Origin: Streptomyces sp. I6
Lineage (GTDB): Bacteria > Actinomycetota > Actinomycetes > Streptomycetales > Streptomycetaceae
Direction of reading: 5' to 3'
Assembly (NCBI GenBank): GCA_003725745.1
Contig: RHDP01000001.1
Location: forward strand, 1,891,501 to 1,955,500
DNA: 64,000 bases
The position numbers were made by a program, and so were the translations under genes. Under the pieces are notes generated by a model. The model saw only the letters and a program-made list of their open reading frames with translations, was not told the origin of the DNA and ran no database searches. Positions 46,436-56,438 of this stretch are shown in pieces (within the stretch, counting starts at the first letter, position 1; the number at the start of each line of letters is the position of its first letter).

Positions 46436-47505
46436 GAAGGGTTCCGGAGCGCGAGCGCGGAGGTGGCCGCGGCCGCCTCGGCGGCGAGGACCTCGATGAG
46501 CCGCCCGGCGGGAAGGTCGCGGGCCAGGCGGTGCCCCTGGCCGGCCCAGAGGGCCATGGCCTGCGGGTCGCCGGCCTTGGCCGCGGCCTTGCGCAGACCG
46601 GAGGTGAGGTGGTGCACCTCGGGGTAGGCGGCGGGCGCGTACGGACCGTGCTCGCTCATGAACCGGTTGACGAGACCGCGGGCGGGGCGGCCGGAGAACG
46701 CCCGGGTCAGCTCGGTCCTGCCGAACAGCGGACTGGTCATGGCCTGCTTGTGCAGCGCGTTCGCGCCGGATTCCGGGCACACCAGGAAGGCGGTACCGAG
46801 CTGCGCTGCCTCGGCCCCTGCGGCCAGGACGGCGGCGATCTGCGAGCCGCGCATGATGCCGCCCGCCGCGACGATCGGCAGCGGTACGGCCTCGCGGATC
46901 TGCGCGAGCAGCGCGAGCAGGCCGGTGCCGGCGCCGTCGTTGGCCGGGTCGTCGCGGTGGGTGCCCTGGTGGCCGCCGGCCTCGATGCCCTGCACGCAGA
47001 CGGCGTCGGCGCCCGCACGCTGCGCGGCCAGCGCCTCGTCGGCCGTGGTGACGGTGACGACCGTGAGCGTCCCGGCACGCTTCAGCGGGGCGAGGGCGGC
47101 AGCGGTGGGACACCCGAAGGTGAACGACACCAGCGGCACGGGGTCGTCCCGCAGGACGGCGAGCTTGGCCTCGTAGCCGTCGTCCCGGCCGGAGTCGGGG
47201 TCCCCGAGCGGTGTGTCGTACCAGCTGGCCTCGCCGGCGAGCTGGTGCCGGTAGACGTCGACGGCCGCGGCGTCGGCGTAGGCGGGCTGCGGCATGAACA
47301 GGTTCACCCCGAACGGGCGCCCGGTGAGACCGCGAAGCTGTTTGATCTCCTGGTACATCCCGTCCGCGGTCTTGTAACCGGCGGCGAGGAACCCGAGTCC
47401 CCCCGCCTCGGACACGGCGGCGGCGAGTTCCGGACAGGAAGCGCCTCCCGCCATGGGGGCCTGCACGATCGGGTACCGGCAGAGATCGGTCAGCGCGGAG
47501 GACAT
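46432..47505 (-). CDS. Nitronate monooxygenase family protein
   Basis: A 357-residue FMN-dependent TIM-barrel enzyme of the nitronate monooxygenase / 2-nitropropane dioxygenase family, which oxidises toxic nitronates. Landmarks: YPIVQAPMAGG at the N-terminus, VCVQGIEAGGHQGTH (catalytic-His region) and PIVAAGGIMRGSQIAAVLAAGA (phosphate-binding). ATG 47505 is clear. It is coupled to rsmE by a four-base overlap, which hints at co-expression rather than shared function. Confidence 0.93.
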   Translation of the reverse strand: MSSALTDLCRYPIVQAPMAGGASCPELAAAVSEAGGLGFLAAGYKTADGMYQEIKQLRGLTGRPFGVNLFMPQPAYADAAAVDVYRHQLAGEASWYDTPLGDPDSGRDDGYEAKLAVLRDDPVPLVSFTFGCPTAAALAPLKRAGTLTVVTVTTADEALAAQRAGADAVCVQGIEAGGHQGTHRDDPANDGAGTGLLALLAQIREAVPLPIVAAGGIMRGSQIAAVLAAGAEAAQLGTAFLVCPESGANALHKQAMTSPLFGRTELTRAFSGRPARGLVNRFMSEHGPYAPAAYPEVHHLTSGLRKAAAKAGDPQAMALWAGQGHRLARDLPAGRLIEVLAAEAAAATSALALRNPS

Positions 47506-47689
47506 GCCCGCATGGTGCCATGCCCCGCCCCCATGTCCGAATCCCGGCCTCCGGCACCCCGTGGACGGGCGGGCGGGGCAGCGGCCGCCGTCGACGCGGT
47601 CGGCACTCCGGGCGGGGCCGCGGCCCCGCGGGCGGGCACGGCGCCGTGACGGTCACGACCCCGCGGGCTCGCCCGGGCCCCGCCGGGTC

Positions 47690-47769
47690 GGCGGGCCCGC
47701 GGCTCGGCGGGCCCGCGGCTCGGCGGGCCCGCGGCTCGGCGGGCCCGCGGCTCGGCGGGCCCGCGGCTC
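47690..47769. repeat. Tandem repeat, 16-bp unit x5, internally palindromic
   Basis: Five identical copies of ggcgggcccgcggctc immediately downstream of the dnaJ stop codon. Each unit contains the palindrome gcgggcccgc. The array may form stacked hairpins and act as a terminator. Confidence 0.92.
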
Positions 47770-47773
47770 GGCG

Positions 47774-48909
47774 TCACCTGCCGTTGAACGCGTCCTTGAG
47801 ACGGGAGAACAGCCCCTGCTGTCCGGGCTGGAACTGGCCCATGGGCCGCTCCTCGCCACGGAGCTTCGCCAGCTCCCGCAGCAGGCGTTCCTGCTCCGGA
47901 TCGAGCTTCGAGGGCGTCTGCACCTCGACGTGGACGATCAGGTCACCGCGCCCCCCGCCACGCAGGTGGGTGACGCCTCGGCCGTGCAGCGGGATCGACT
48001 GGCCGGACTGGGTACCCGGGCGGATGTCGATCTCCTCCACGCCGTCGAGCGTCTCCAGCGGCACCTTCGTGCCGAGCGCGCCCGCGGTCATGGGAATGGT
48101 CACCGTGCAGTGCAGATCGTCGCCGCGGCGCTGGAACACCGGGTGCGGCAGTTCGTGGATCTCGACGTACAGATCGCCGGCGGGGCCGCCGCCCGGGCCC
48201 ACCTCGCCCTCACCGGCGAGCTGGATGCGGGTGCCGTTGTCCACGCCTGCCGGGATCTTCACGGTCAGGGTGCGGCGCGACCGGACCCGGCCGTCGCCGG
48301 CGCACTCCGGGCACGGCGTCGGGACGACGGTCCCGAAGCCCTGGCACTGGGGGCACGGCCGCGAGGTCATGACCTGGCCCAGGAAGGACCGGGTGACCTG
48401 CGACACCTCGCCGCGGCCGCGGCACATGTCACACGTCTGCGCCGACGTACCGGGCGCGGCGCCCTCCCCGAGCAGGTGGTGCACACGACGGCGGTGTCGA
48501 CCTGGATGTCCTTCGTGGTGCCGAACGCGGCCTCGTTGAGTTCGACCTCCAGCCGGATCATGGCGTCCTGGCCGCGCCGCGTCCGCGACCTCGGCCCGCG
48601 CTGGGACGCGGTCCCGAAGAACGCGTCCATGATGTCGGAGAAGTTGCCGAAGCCGCCCGCGCCGAAGCCGCCCGCGCCACCGCCGTTCGCAGCGGACAGC
48701 GGGTCGCCGCCGAGATCGTAGACCTGCTTCTTCTGCGGGTCCGACAGCACCTCGTACGCGGCGTTGATCTCCTTGAAGCGCTCCTGCGTCTTCGGGTCCG
48801 GATTCACGTCCGGGTGGAGCTCCCGCGCGAGCCGCCGGAAGGCCTTCTTGATCTCGTCCTGCGATGCGTCGCGGCGTACGCCCAGTACGGCGTAGTAGTC
48901 CGTGGCCAC
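47774..48909 (-). CDS. dnaJ: Chaperone protein DnaJ (one apparent frameshift)
   Basis: An Hsp40 co-chaperone of about 378 residues. The J domain (DYYAVLGVRRDASQDEIKKA, HPD in LHPDVNP) is followed by a Gly/Phe-rich linker. The zinc domain contains CTTCSG, CDMCRGRG, CPQCQGFG and CPECAGDG, and then the substrate-binding C-terminus. One base is missing at 48466-48469; adding it joins CTTCSG to EGAAPGTSAQTC. GTG 48909 directly follows the hrcA stop. This is the hrcA-linked dnaJ of actinobacteria (dnaJ2 type). It is presumably heat-regulated by HrcA through the CIRCE upstream. Confidence 0.96.
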
Positions 48910-49926
48910 TTACGACTCCGCCAGGATCTGTCCGACGTAACGTGCCACTGCGCGTACCGCTCCCATCGTTCCGGGGTAGTCCATGCGGGTCGGTCCGACC
49001 ACGCCGAGTTTGGCGACTGCCTCGTCGCCCGAACCGTAGCCGACCGCGACGACGGACGTGGACGTGAGCCCCTCATGGAGGTTCTCGTGCCCGATCCGTA
49101 CGGTCATGCCCGGGTCCTTGGCCTCTCCGAGCAGCTTCAGCAGCACCACCTGCTCCTCCAGTGCCTCCAGCACGGGCCGGATGGTGAGGGGGAAGTCGTG
49201 GGCGAAGCGCGTCAGATTGGCGGTGCCGCCGATCATCAGCCGTTCCTCGGTGTCCTCGACCAGCGTCTCCAGGAGGGTCGCGAGCACCGTGGAGACGGTG
49301 GCGCGGTCCTCGAGGTCGAAGGACTCCGGCAGGTCCTGAACCAGTTGCGGCACGTCAGTGAACCGCCGTCCGACGACACGGCTGTTGAGCCGGGCCCGCA
49401 GGTCGGCGAGCGAGGTGTCGGAGAACGGCGCGGGGCAGTCGACGTGCCGCTGCTCGACCCGTCCGGTGTCCGTGATCAGCACCAGCATCAGCCGGGCCGG
49501 GGCGAGCGCCAGCAGCTCCACGTGCCGCACGGTGGAGCGGGTGAGCGAGGGGTACTGGACGACGGCGACCTGCCGGGTCAGCTGCGCCAGCAGCCGCACC
49601 GTGCGGGCGACGACGTCGTCGAGGTCGACGGCGCACTCGAGGAAGTTCTGGATCGCGCGGCGCTCGGGCGACGACAGCGGCTTGACCCCGGCGAGCCTGT
49701 CCACGAACAGGCGGTAGCCCTTGTCCGTAGGGATGCGGCCGGCGCTGGTGTGGGGCTGGGCGATGTAGCCCTCGTCCTCCAGTACCGCCATGTCGTTGCG
49801 CACGGTCGCGGGCGACACGCCGAGACCGTGCCGCTCGGTGAGGGCCTTGGAGCCGACGGGCTCCTCGGTGCCCACATAGTCCTGGACGATGGCGCGCAGC
49901 ACCTCGAGTCTGCGTTCGCTGAGCAT
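48910..49926 (-). CDS. hrcA: Heat-inducible transcription repressor HrcA
   Basis: A 338-residue repressor of heat-shock genes that binds CIRCE elements and is tuned by GroEL. An N-terminal winged helix ([20 protein letters not shown]... [19 protein letters not shown]) precedes the GAF-like domain ([14 protein letters not shown]) and ends [12 protein letters not shown] 49926 ([14 protein letters not shown]) starts 48 bases downstream of a CIRCE. The operator therefore lies between promoter and gene, giving autoregulation. It is directly followed by dnaJ. Confidence 0.97.
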   Translation of the reverse strand: MLSERRLEVLRAIVQDYVGTEEPVGSKALTERHGLGVSPATVRNDMAVLEDEGYIAQPHTSAGRIPTDKGYRLFVDRLAGVKPLSSPERRAIQNFLECAVDLDDVVARTVRLLAQLTRQVAVVQYPSLTRSTVRHVELLALAPARLMLVLITDTGRVEQRHVDCPAPFSDTSLADLRARLNSRVVGRRFTDVPQLVQDLPESFDLEDRATVSTVLATLLETLVEDTEERLMIGGTANLTRFAHDFPLTIRPVLEALEEQVVLLKLLGEAKDPGMTVRIGHENLHEGLTSTSVVAVGYGSGDEAVAKLGVVGPTRMDYPGTMGAVRAVARYVGQILAES

Positions 49927-49973
49927 GGCGCACACCTCCAGCTGTGGTTCCTCGGCGGTCCTTCGGCCCTGGT

Positions 49974-50000
49974 CTGGCACTCGGCCTCACTGAGTGCCAG
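49974..50000. promoter_or_regulatory. CIRCE operator upstream of hrcA
   Basis: CTGGCACTC-N9-GAGTGCCAG: perfect 9-bp arms with the canonical 9-base spacer. It differs from the consensus (TTAGCACTC/GAGTGCTAA) only in the two to three outer bases of each arm. Confidence 0.93.
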
Positions 50001-50115
50001 CTTTCCCCGGCCCAGTGTACGGCCGGGAGGTACGTCCCTAGCAAGGGCGGCCGGACACCCCGCGCCGCCGCGACGGGCCATGACGGCCCTGGCCGCTCCG
50101 GGATAGCGTCGCCGT

Positions 50116-50837
50116 ATGGACGTCCGTTGGGAAGACTTCGGCTGGGAACGGCTCGCCGGCGGCGTGGGGCGGCGCCGCCTGCCCGTCTGGGACGCGACGG
50201 CGGGCCTGGTCGCCGGTGGGAGTGCGGCTCTCCTGTACGACACGGGTGCGACGCTCCGGGAGGGGCGGAGCTGCGGGAGCAGGCCGAGGCGCTCCTCGGC
50301 GGCCGGAGTGTGACGCACATCGCGCTCAGCCACCCCCACTTCGACCATGTGCTCGGTACGGCGGCGTTCCCGGAGGCCGAGGTGTACGGCGCGGTCGGTG
50401 TCGACAGCGTCCTGCTGCGGGACCGGGCCGTGCTCCGCGACGACGCGATCCGCCACGGGGTGCCGCCCGAGGACGCGTCGACGGCCGTCGACGCCCTGGT
50501 CGTCCCGCGGCACACCGTCTCCGGCGAGTGGACGCTCGACCTCGGCGGCCGCCGGGTGATGCTGGCGAACGCCGGCCCGGGCCACAGCCGCCACGACCTG
50601 GTGCTGCTGGTGCCCGGCGACCGCGAGGTCGTCTTCTGCGGCGACCTGGTGGAGGAGTCGGGCGACCCGCAGGCCGGACCGGACGCCATCCCGTCCCGCT
50701 GGCCGGCGGCGCTGGACCGGCTGCTCGCCCTGGGCGGGGAGGACGCGGTGTACGTGCCGGGGCACGGGGCGGTCGTGGACGCCGCGTTCGTGCGCGCCCA
50801 ACGCGATGAACTGGCCCGGCGGTTCGGGGTGCCGTAG
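50116..50837 (+). CDS. MBL-fold metallohydrolase (one apparent frameshift)
   Basis: A metallo-beta-lactamase-fold protein of about 240 residues. Zinc motifs are ALSHPHFDHVLG and PGHSRHDLVLL, then VVFCGDLVEESG and YVPGHGAVVD. The first 55 residues lie in another frame. One base is missing at 50262-50265; adding it joins DTGATLREG to AELREQAEALLGG. ATG 50116 begins MDVRWEDFGWERL. The substrate is unknown. It is followed ten bases later by the DUF3097 gene in the same direction, so the two are probably co-transcribed. Confidence 0.88.
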
Positions 50838-50847
50838 CGTCTGACCG

Positions 50848-51648
50848 ATGCGCAGCTACAGCCCCGATCTGACGCCCCCGTGGAAGCGGCCCGCCACGGT
50901 GCCGGAGGTCCCGGCCGATCCCGGCCTGGTGGTCGAGGAGGTCTCCACGGGCTTCTGCGGCGCGGTGGTCCGGTGCGAGGCGGGGACGGTGACGCTGGAG
51001 GACCGCTTCGGCAAGCACCGGGTGTTCCCGATGGGACCGCGGGGATTCCTGCTGGAGGGGAGGCCCGTCTCCCTGGTCCGGCCTGTGTCCGGCGCGCCCG
51101 CCGGGCCCGCCCGCACGGCCTCCGGATCGGTCGCGGTGCCCGGGGCGCCCGCCAGGGTCGCCCGCGCCGGCCGCATCTATGTGGAGGGCCGCCACGACGC
51201 GGAGCTGGTGGAGAAGGTCTGGGGCGACGACCTGCGCATCGAGGGGGTGGTGGTCGAGTACCTGGAGGGCGTCGACGACCTGCCCGCCGTCGTCGCCGAG
51301 TTCGCCCCGGCCGCCGACGCGCGGCTGGGCGTCCTCGTCGACCATCTGGTGCCGGGCTCCAAGGAGGCGCGTATCGCGGAGTCGGTGACCGACCCGCACG
51401 TCCTGGTGACCGGCCACCCGTACATCGACGTGTGGGAGGCGGTGAAGCCGTCGTCCCTGGGCATTCCCGCCTGGCCGTCGGTGCCGCGGGGAGAGGACTG
51501 GAAGACGGGCGTCTGCCGGGCGCTCGGCTGGCCGCCGAACACGGGGGCCGCCTGGCGGCACGTCCTGTCCCGGGTGCACGGCTACCGGGACCTGGAGCCG
51601 GCGCTGCTGGGACGGGTCGAGGAACTGATCGACTTCGTCACGGCCTGA
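50848..51648 (+). CDS. DUF3097 family protein
   Basis: A 266-residue actinobacterial protein of unknown function. The N-terminus is RSYSPDLTPPWKRPATVPEV. The C-terminal part contains a Toprim-like acidic pattern (GRIYVEGRHDAELVEKVWGD... LGVLVDHLVPGSKE) and TGHPYIDVWEAVKP. The Glu and the DHL motif resemble Toprim nucleic-acid enzymes; that reading is my inference. ATG 50848 is ten bases after the MBL gene. Confidence 0.9.
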   Translation: MRSYSPDLTPPWKRPATVPEVPADPGLVVEEVSTGFCGAVVRCEAGTVTLEDRFGKHRVFPMGPRGFLLEGRPVSLVRPVSGAPAGPARTASGSVAVPGAPARVARAGRIYVEGRHDAELVEKVWGDDLRIEGVVVEYLEGVDDLPAVVAEFAPAADARLGVLVDHLVPGSKEARIAESVTDPHVLVTGHPYIDVWEAVKPSSLGIPAWPSVPRGEDWKTGVCRALGWPPNTGAAWRHVLSRVHGYRDLEPALLGRVEELIDFVTA

Positions 51649-52116
<468 letters not shown>

Positions 52117-52623
52117 CTAGTCGCCGGTCGTGCCGTCGAGCATCTCGCGCAGGATGTCCAGGTGGCCGTTGTGGCGGGCCGTCTCCTCGGTGAGGTGAAG
52201 GAGAATCCAGCGCAGGTCGACGTGGCGGCCGTCGCTCCGGACCCGCTTGGCCCGGCTGTCCAGGTCGTTCCCGTCGACCAGCTCGCGGTAGCGGGCGCTC
52301 TGCGCGGCGTACTCGTCGAGCAGCTGCTCCATCGGGAGGTCGACGGCGACACGCATCTCGCGGTCCGGGTCCTCCTCGGTCCAGGGGCCCCGGTCCTCCT
52401 CGCCGAGGAAGACCACCTGGAACCAGTAGTACTCGACCCAGCGGAGATGGTTGATCAGTCCGCTCAAGGTCATCAGCGGCGAGCCCGGCAGGAGCGCCTT
52501 GCGGGCGTCTTCCGCGGAGACGCCCGCACACTTGACGCGGGCGGTGTCGCGTGCGTAGTCGAGGAACGTGGTGAGCTGGGTACGTTCGTCCCAGGCGGGC
52601 GGCAGGTCGCTGGTTCTCGTCAT
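52117..52623 (-). CDS. DinB / DUF664 family protein
   Basis: A 168-residue four-helix-bundle protein, clearly paralogous to the one at 1865-2377. It shares the layout DERTQLTTFLDYARDT, LINHLRWVEYYWFQVVFLGE and ILLHLTEETARHNGHLDILRE, with the three putative metal-ligand histidines kept. The function is unknown; relatives are thiol- or metal-dependent transferases. ATG 52623 (MTRTSDLPPAWDERTQL) is the usual start. It is probably monocistronic. Confidence 0.9.
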   Translation of the reverse strand: MTRTSDLPPAWDERTQLTTFLDYARDTARVKCAGVSAEDARKALLPGSPLMTLSGLINHLRWVEYYWFQVVFLGEEDRGPWTEEDPDREMRVAVDLPMEQLLDEYAAQSARYRELVDGNDLDSRAKRVRSDGRHVDLRWILLHLTEETARHNGHLDILREMLDGTTGD

Positions 52624-52770
52624 CGCGCCAAGCGTCCCCGATCACCGCGGCCGATGTCGACAGGTTTCGGGAAGGCCCGGCCCGCTCCACCCGGATCCCT
52701 GTCCGGCCGGCCGCTTCGGCGGTTCGGTGCCCGGTGGGCCGCCCGGGTGGGTCGTCGGGCGCGCGGCCGG

Positions 52771-54003
52771 TCAGTCCACCAGGTCCCGGACCACCGCGTC
52801 CGCCAGGAGCCGGCCGCGGAGCGTGAGCACCGCCCGGCCCGCCTCGTACGGTCCGGGCTCCAGCAGTCCGTCCTCCACGGCTCGGCGGGAGGCGGCGAGG
52901 CCGGCCGGCCGCAGCAGGTCCAGCGGGCAGCCCGCGCGCAGCCGCAGTTCCAGCAGCACCCGCTCCACCCGCCGGTCCTCCTCCGGCAGGACCTCGCGCC
53001 CGGCGCCGGGCGAGCGGCCGTCGGCGAGCGCCGCCGCGTAGGCGCCGGGGTGCTTCACGTTCCACCACCGCACCCCGCCGACGTGGCTGTGGGCGCCCGG
53101 TCCGGCACCCCACCAGTCGGCGCCGCGCCAGTACAGCTCGTTGTGCAGGCAGCGCCCGCCCTCCGAAGCGGCCCAGTTGGACACCTCGTACCAGTCGAAG
53201 CCCGCCGCGGCCAGCGCCTCGTCCGCGATCAGATAGCGGTCGGCGTGGACGTCGTCGTCCGTCATCGGCACCTCGCCGCGGCGGATCCGGTGGGCCAGCC
53301 GGGTGCCCTCCTCCACGATCAGTGCGTAGGCGCTCACATGGTCGGGACCCGCGCCGATCGCCGCGTCGAGCGAGGCCCGCCAGTCGTCGTCGCTCTCGCC
53401 CGGGGTGCCGTAGATGAGGTCGAGGTTCACGTGCGCGAAGCCCGCCGCCCGGGCCTCCGCGACACAGGCCTCGGGACGGCCCGGGGTGTGGGTGCGGTCG
53501 AGCACCCGCAGCACGTGGCGCCGGGCGCTCTGCATGCCGAAGGACACCCGGTTGAAGCCCCCGGCCCGCAGCTCGGCCAGGTAGGCCGGGTCCACGGACT
53601 CCGGATTCGCCTCCGTGGTGATCTCCGCGCCGTCGGCGAGGCCGAACTCGTCGCGGACGGCGCGCAGCATCCGGACCAGGTCCGCGGCGGGGAGCAGGGT
53701 GGGTGTGCCGCCGCCCACGAACACCGTCCTGACCTGCCTCGGGTCGTCTCCGAGGACCTTGCGCGCGAGCCGGACCTCCTCGACGAGGGTGTCCGCGTAG
53801 TTGTCGCGGGAGGCCAGGACACCGCCGGTGCCGCGCAGCTCACTCGCCGTGTACGTGTTGAAGTCGCAGTAGCCGCAGCGCGTGGCGCAGTAGGGGACGT
53901 GCAGATAGAACCCGAGGGGCCGGTCGCCCGCGGCCGCGAGGGCGTGCGGGGGCAGTGCCCCGTCGTCGGGCACGGGCTCACCGTCAGGGAGTGCGGAAGG
54001 CAT
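52771..54003 (-). CDS. hemW: Haem chaperone HemW (radical SAM)
   Basis: A 410-residue radical-SAM-family protein, formerly annotated as oxygen-independent coproporphyrinogen III oxidase. The [4Fe-4S]/SAM motif is CATRCGYCDF, preceded by YLHVPYCATRC. Other landmarks are FVGGGTPTLLP, NLDLIYGTPGES and the C-terminal haem-related region GRCLHNELYWRG. HemW members bind and deliver haem rather than oxidise porphyrinogen. ATG 54003 is given. Position between lepA and hrcA-dnaJ is the usual actinobacterial order, here separated by the acyl-CoA ligase. Confidence 0.94.
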   Translation of the reverse strand: MPSALPDGEPVPDDGALPPHALAAAGDRPLGFYLHVPYCATRCGYCDFNTYTASELRGTGGVLASRDNYADTLVEEVRLARKVLGDDPRQVRTVFVGGGTPTLLPAADLVRMLRAVRDEFGLADGAEITTEANPESVDPAYLAELRAGGFNRVSFGMQSARRHVLRVLDRTHTPGRPEACVAEARAAGFAHVNLDLIYGTPGESDDDWRASLDAAIGAGPDHVSAYALIVEEGTRLAHRIRRGEVPMTDDDVHADRYLIADEALAAAGFDWYEVSNWAASEGGRCLHNELYWRGADWWGAGPGAHSHVGGVRWWNVKHPGAYAAALADGRSPGAGREVLPEEDRRVERVLLELRLRAGCPLDLLRPAGLAASRRAVEDGLLEPGPYEAGRAVLTLRGRLLADAVVRDLVD

Positions 54004-54310
54004 GCGTCCCATTGTCCGGTACGCGCGGGGTGGCCCGGCCGGGGCCGCCCGTCCCCGGCGAGGCCCGTGACCACGGCGGCCTCGGGCCCGCTGCCCTGTC
54101 GGGGGACCGGGCGCGGCCGCGAGCCGGCCGGGAGCAGGCCGCGAGGGGACCGGGGCAGACCGGGAGCAGGCCGCCAAGGGGCCGGAAGCGGCTCGGCGGC
54201 CGTCGCGGGCGGAGCCGGGCGACGGGCCGCCGAGCGGTGGTGCCACGCCTCGCGGTCGGTGGTGCGACGCCTCGCGGAGGGTCGTGTCACGCGCCTCGCG
54301 GGCAGTGGTG
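54004..54310. other. Interval with degenerate ~25-bp repeats
   Basis: About 305 bases between fadD-like and hemW. Near 54234-54312 there are three diverged copies of a ggtggtgccacgcctcgcgg unit, the last touching the acyl-CoA ligase stop codon. No gene. Confidence 0.6.
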
Positions 54311-56200
54311 TCATGCCTCCCGAGCGCCCTCGTACATGCCTTCGATGAGGTCCTTGTACTCGCGCTCGACGACCGGGCGCTTCAGCTTGAGGCTGGGTGT
54401 CAGTTCGCCGTGCTCGACGTCGAGGTCGCGCGGCAGCAGGCGGAACTTCTTGATGGTCTGCCAGCGCTGGAGCGTCTCGTTGAGCCGCTGCACATAGCCC
54501 TCGATGAGCCGCTCGGTCTGCGGGGCCGCGACGACCTCCGCGTACGGCTTGCCCTCCAGGCCGTTCTCCTCGGCCCAGCCGAGGATGGCGGCCTCGTCGA
54601 GCGCGATGAGCGCCGTGCAGTAGTTGCGGTCCGCGCCGTGCACCAGGATGTTGGACACGAACGGGCACACCGCCTTGAACCGGCCCTCGACCTCGGCCGG
54701 CGCGATGTACTTGCCGCCGGACGTCTTGATCAGGTCCTTCTTGCGGTCCGTGATCTTGAGATAGCCGTCGGGCGAGAGCTCTCCGATGTCGCCGGTGTGG
54801 AACCAGCCGTCGGACTCGAGGACCTCGGCCGTCTTCTCCGGCAGCCCGTGGTAGCCCTCCATGATCCCCGGGCCGCGCAGCAGGATCTCGCCGTCGTCCG
54901 CGATGCGCACCTCGCAACCGGGCAGCGGCTTGCCGACCGTGCCGGTGCGGTACGCCTCGCCGGGGTTGACGAAGGAGGCGGCACTGGACTCGGTGAGGCC
55001 GTAGCCCTCCAGGATGTGGATGCCGGCGCCGGCGAAGAAGAAGCCGATCTCGGGCGAAAGGGCGGCGGAGCCCGAGACCGCGGCCCTGAGGCGGCCCCCG
55101 AAGGCATCGCGGAGCTTGGAGTAGACGAGCGCGTCGGCGGCCCGGTGCTTCAGGGTGAGGCCGAGGGACGCCGAGGCGGTGCCGGTGCGGCGGTAGTTGT
55201 CCTGGGACTCCCTGGCGTACTCGCGCGCGACGCCGGCCGCCCACTGGAAGATCTTGTACTTGGCGGCTCCGCCGGCCCGCGCCTTGGCGGCGACGCCGTT
55301 GTAGACCTTCTCGAAGATGCGGGGCACGGCCGCCATGTACGTCGGCTGGACCACCGGAAGATTCTCGATGATCTTGTCGACCCGGCCGTCGACGGCGGTG
55401 ACATGGCCGACCTCGATCTGGCCGGAGGTCAGCACCTTGCCGAAGACGTGCGCCAGCGGCAGCCAGAGGTACTGGATGTCGTCCTTGGTGACCAGCCCGG
55501 TCGAGGCGATCGCCTTGGCCATGTAGGACCAGTTGTCGTGCGGCAGCCGGACGCCCTTGGGGCGGCCCGTGGTGCCCGAGGTGTAGATGAGAGTGGCCAG
55601 CTGGTCGGCGGTGATCGCCTCGACCCGTTCCTTGACCGCGCCGGGGTTCTCGGTGAGGTGGCCGGCACCGCGCGCCTCCAGCTCGGCGAGCGAGAGGACC
55701 CACCCCTCGGGGTCGCCCTCGGCCGGCTGCGCACCCGCCTCGTCGATCACGACCACATGCCTCAGCTGCGGCAGCTCGGCACGCCGCTCGCGGGCCTTGG
55801 CCAGTTGGGCGGCGTCCTCGGCGATCAGCACCCTGCTCTCGGAGTCGGCCAGGATGTACGCGGACTCCTCCGCGTTCGTCTGCGGGTACACCGTGGTCGT
55901 GGCCGCGCCCGCGCAGAGGATGCCGAGGTCCGCGAGGATCCACTCGACCCGGGTGGAGGAGGCGAGCGCCACCCGCTCCTCGGGGCGGACACCCAGTGCG
56001 ATCAGCCCGGCGGCGATGGCGTAGACCCGATCGGCCGCGTCCTGCCAGCTCAGCGACTTCCACTCGTCGGGTCCCTGCCCGGAGGCGGCGGGGACCGGGT
56101 GGCGATAGGCCTCCGCGTCGGGAGTGGCTGCCACGCGCTGGACGAAGAGCGTCGCCACGGAGGGCGGTCGGTTCTCGATCAGATTCTGTGTGTCGCTCAC
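54311..56200 (-). CDS. Long-chain acyl-CoA ligase (AMP-forming)
   Basis: A 629-residue adenylate-forming enzyme activating fatty acids to acyl-CoA. The AMP motif IYTSGTTGRPKGV, the acyl-binding YGLTESSA and the hinge/Lys region GWFHTGDIGELSPDGYLKIT are present. GTG 56200 (VSDTQNLIENRPPSV) follows ggaggatgtc. Length and the SLGLTLKHRAADALVYSKLR insert fit FadD15-type enzymes of actinobacteria. It is transcribed alone and separated from lepA by a strong terminator. Confidence 0.93.
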   Translation of the reverse strand: MSDTQNLIENRPPSVATLFVQRVAATPDAEAYRHPVPAASGQGPDEWKSLSWQDAADRVYAIAAGLIALGVRPEERVALASSTRVEWILADLGILCAGAATTTVYPQTNAEESAYILADSESRVLIAEDAAQLAKARERRAELPQLRHVVVIDEAGAQPAEGDPEGWVLSLAELEARGAGHLTENPGAVKERVEAITADQLATLIYTSGTTGRPKGVRLPHDNWSYMAKAIASTGLVTKDDIQYLWLPLAHVFGKVLTSGQIEVGHVTAVDGRVDKIIENLPVVQPTYMAAVPRIFEKVYNGVAAKARAGGAAKYKIFQWAAGVAREYARESQDNYRRTGTASASLGLTLKHRAADALVYSKLRDAFGGRLRAAVSGSAALSPEIGFFFAGAGIHILEGYGLTESSAASFVNPGEAYRTGTVGKPLPGCEVRIADDGEILLRGPGIMEGYHGLPEKTAEVLESDGWFHTGDIGELSPDGYLKITDRKKDLIKTSGGKYIAPAEVEGRFKAVCPFVSNILVHGADRNYCTALIALDEAAILGWAEENGLEGKPYAEVVAAPQTERLIEGYVQRLNETLQRWQTIKKFRLLPRDLDVEHGELTPSLKLKRPVVEREYKDLIEGMYEGAREA

Positions 56201-56352
56201 GACATCCTCCGGGCCTGCTGCGGCGTTGCTGCACGACTGGCTGATTGCCCCACTGGTCACAGTTGTTTAACTCGCGAGTAACCCTCGGGCCTGATCAGGG
56301 TAGAGCGCCGCGCTGCGCCGCGTAAGGGGCCGCGGGCTGCCGCTTGATAACG

Positions 56353-56387
56353 AACGGGCCCGTGTACCGGGGGTACACGGGCCCGTT
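56353..56387 (-). terminator. Terminator hairpin downstream of lepA
   Basis: Perfect 16-bp arms (56353-56368 and 56372-56387) with a 3-base loop, 50 bases past the lepA stop and before the acyl-CoA ligase promoter. Confidence 0.9.
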
Positions 56388-56438
56388 GGGACAGCTCGGA
56401 CGAACGGGTGCGACTGGTGCTTTCGCGTTACCTCCGCA

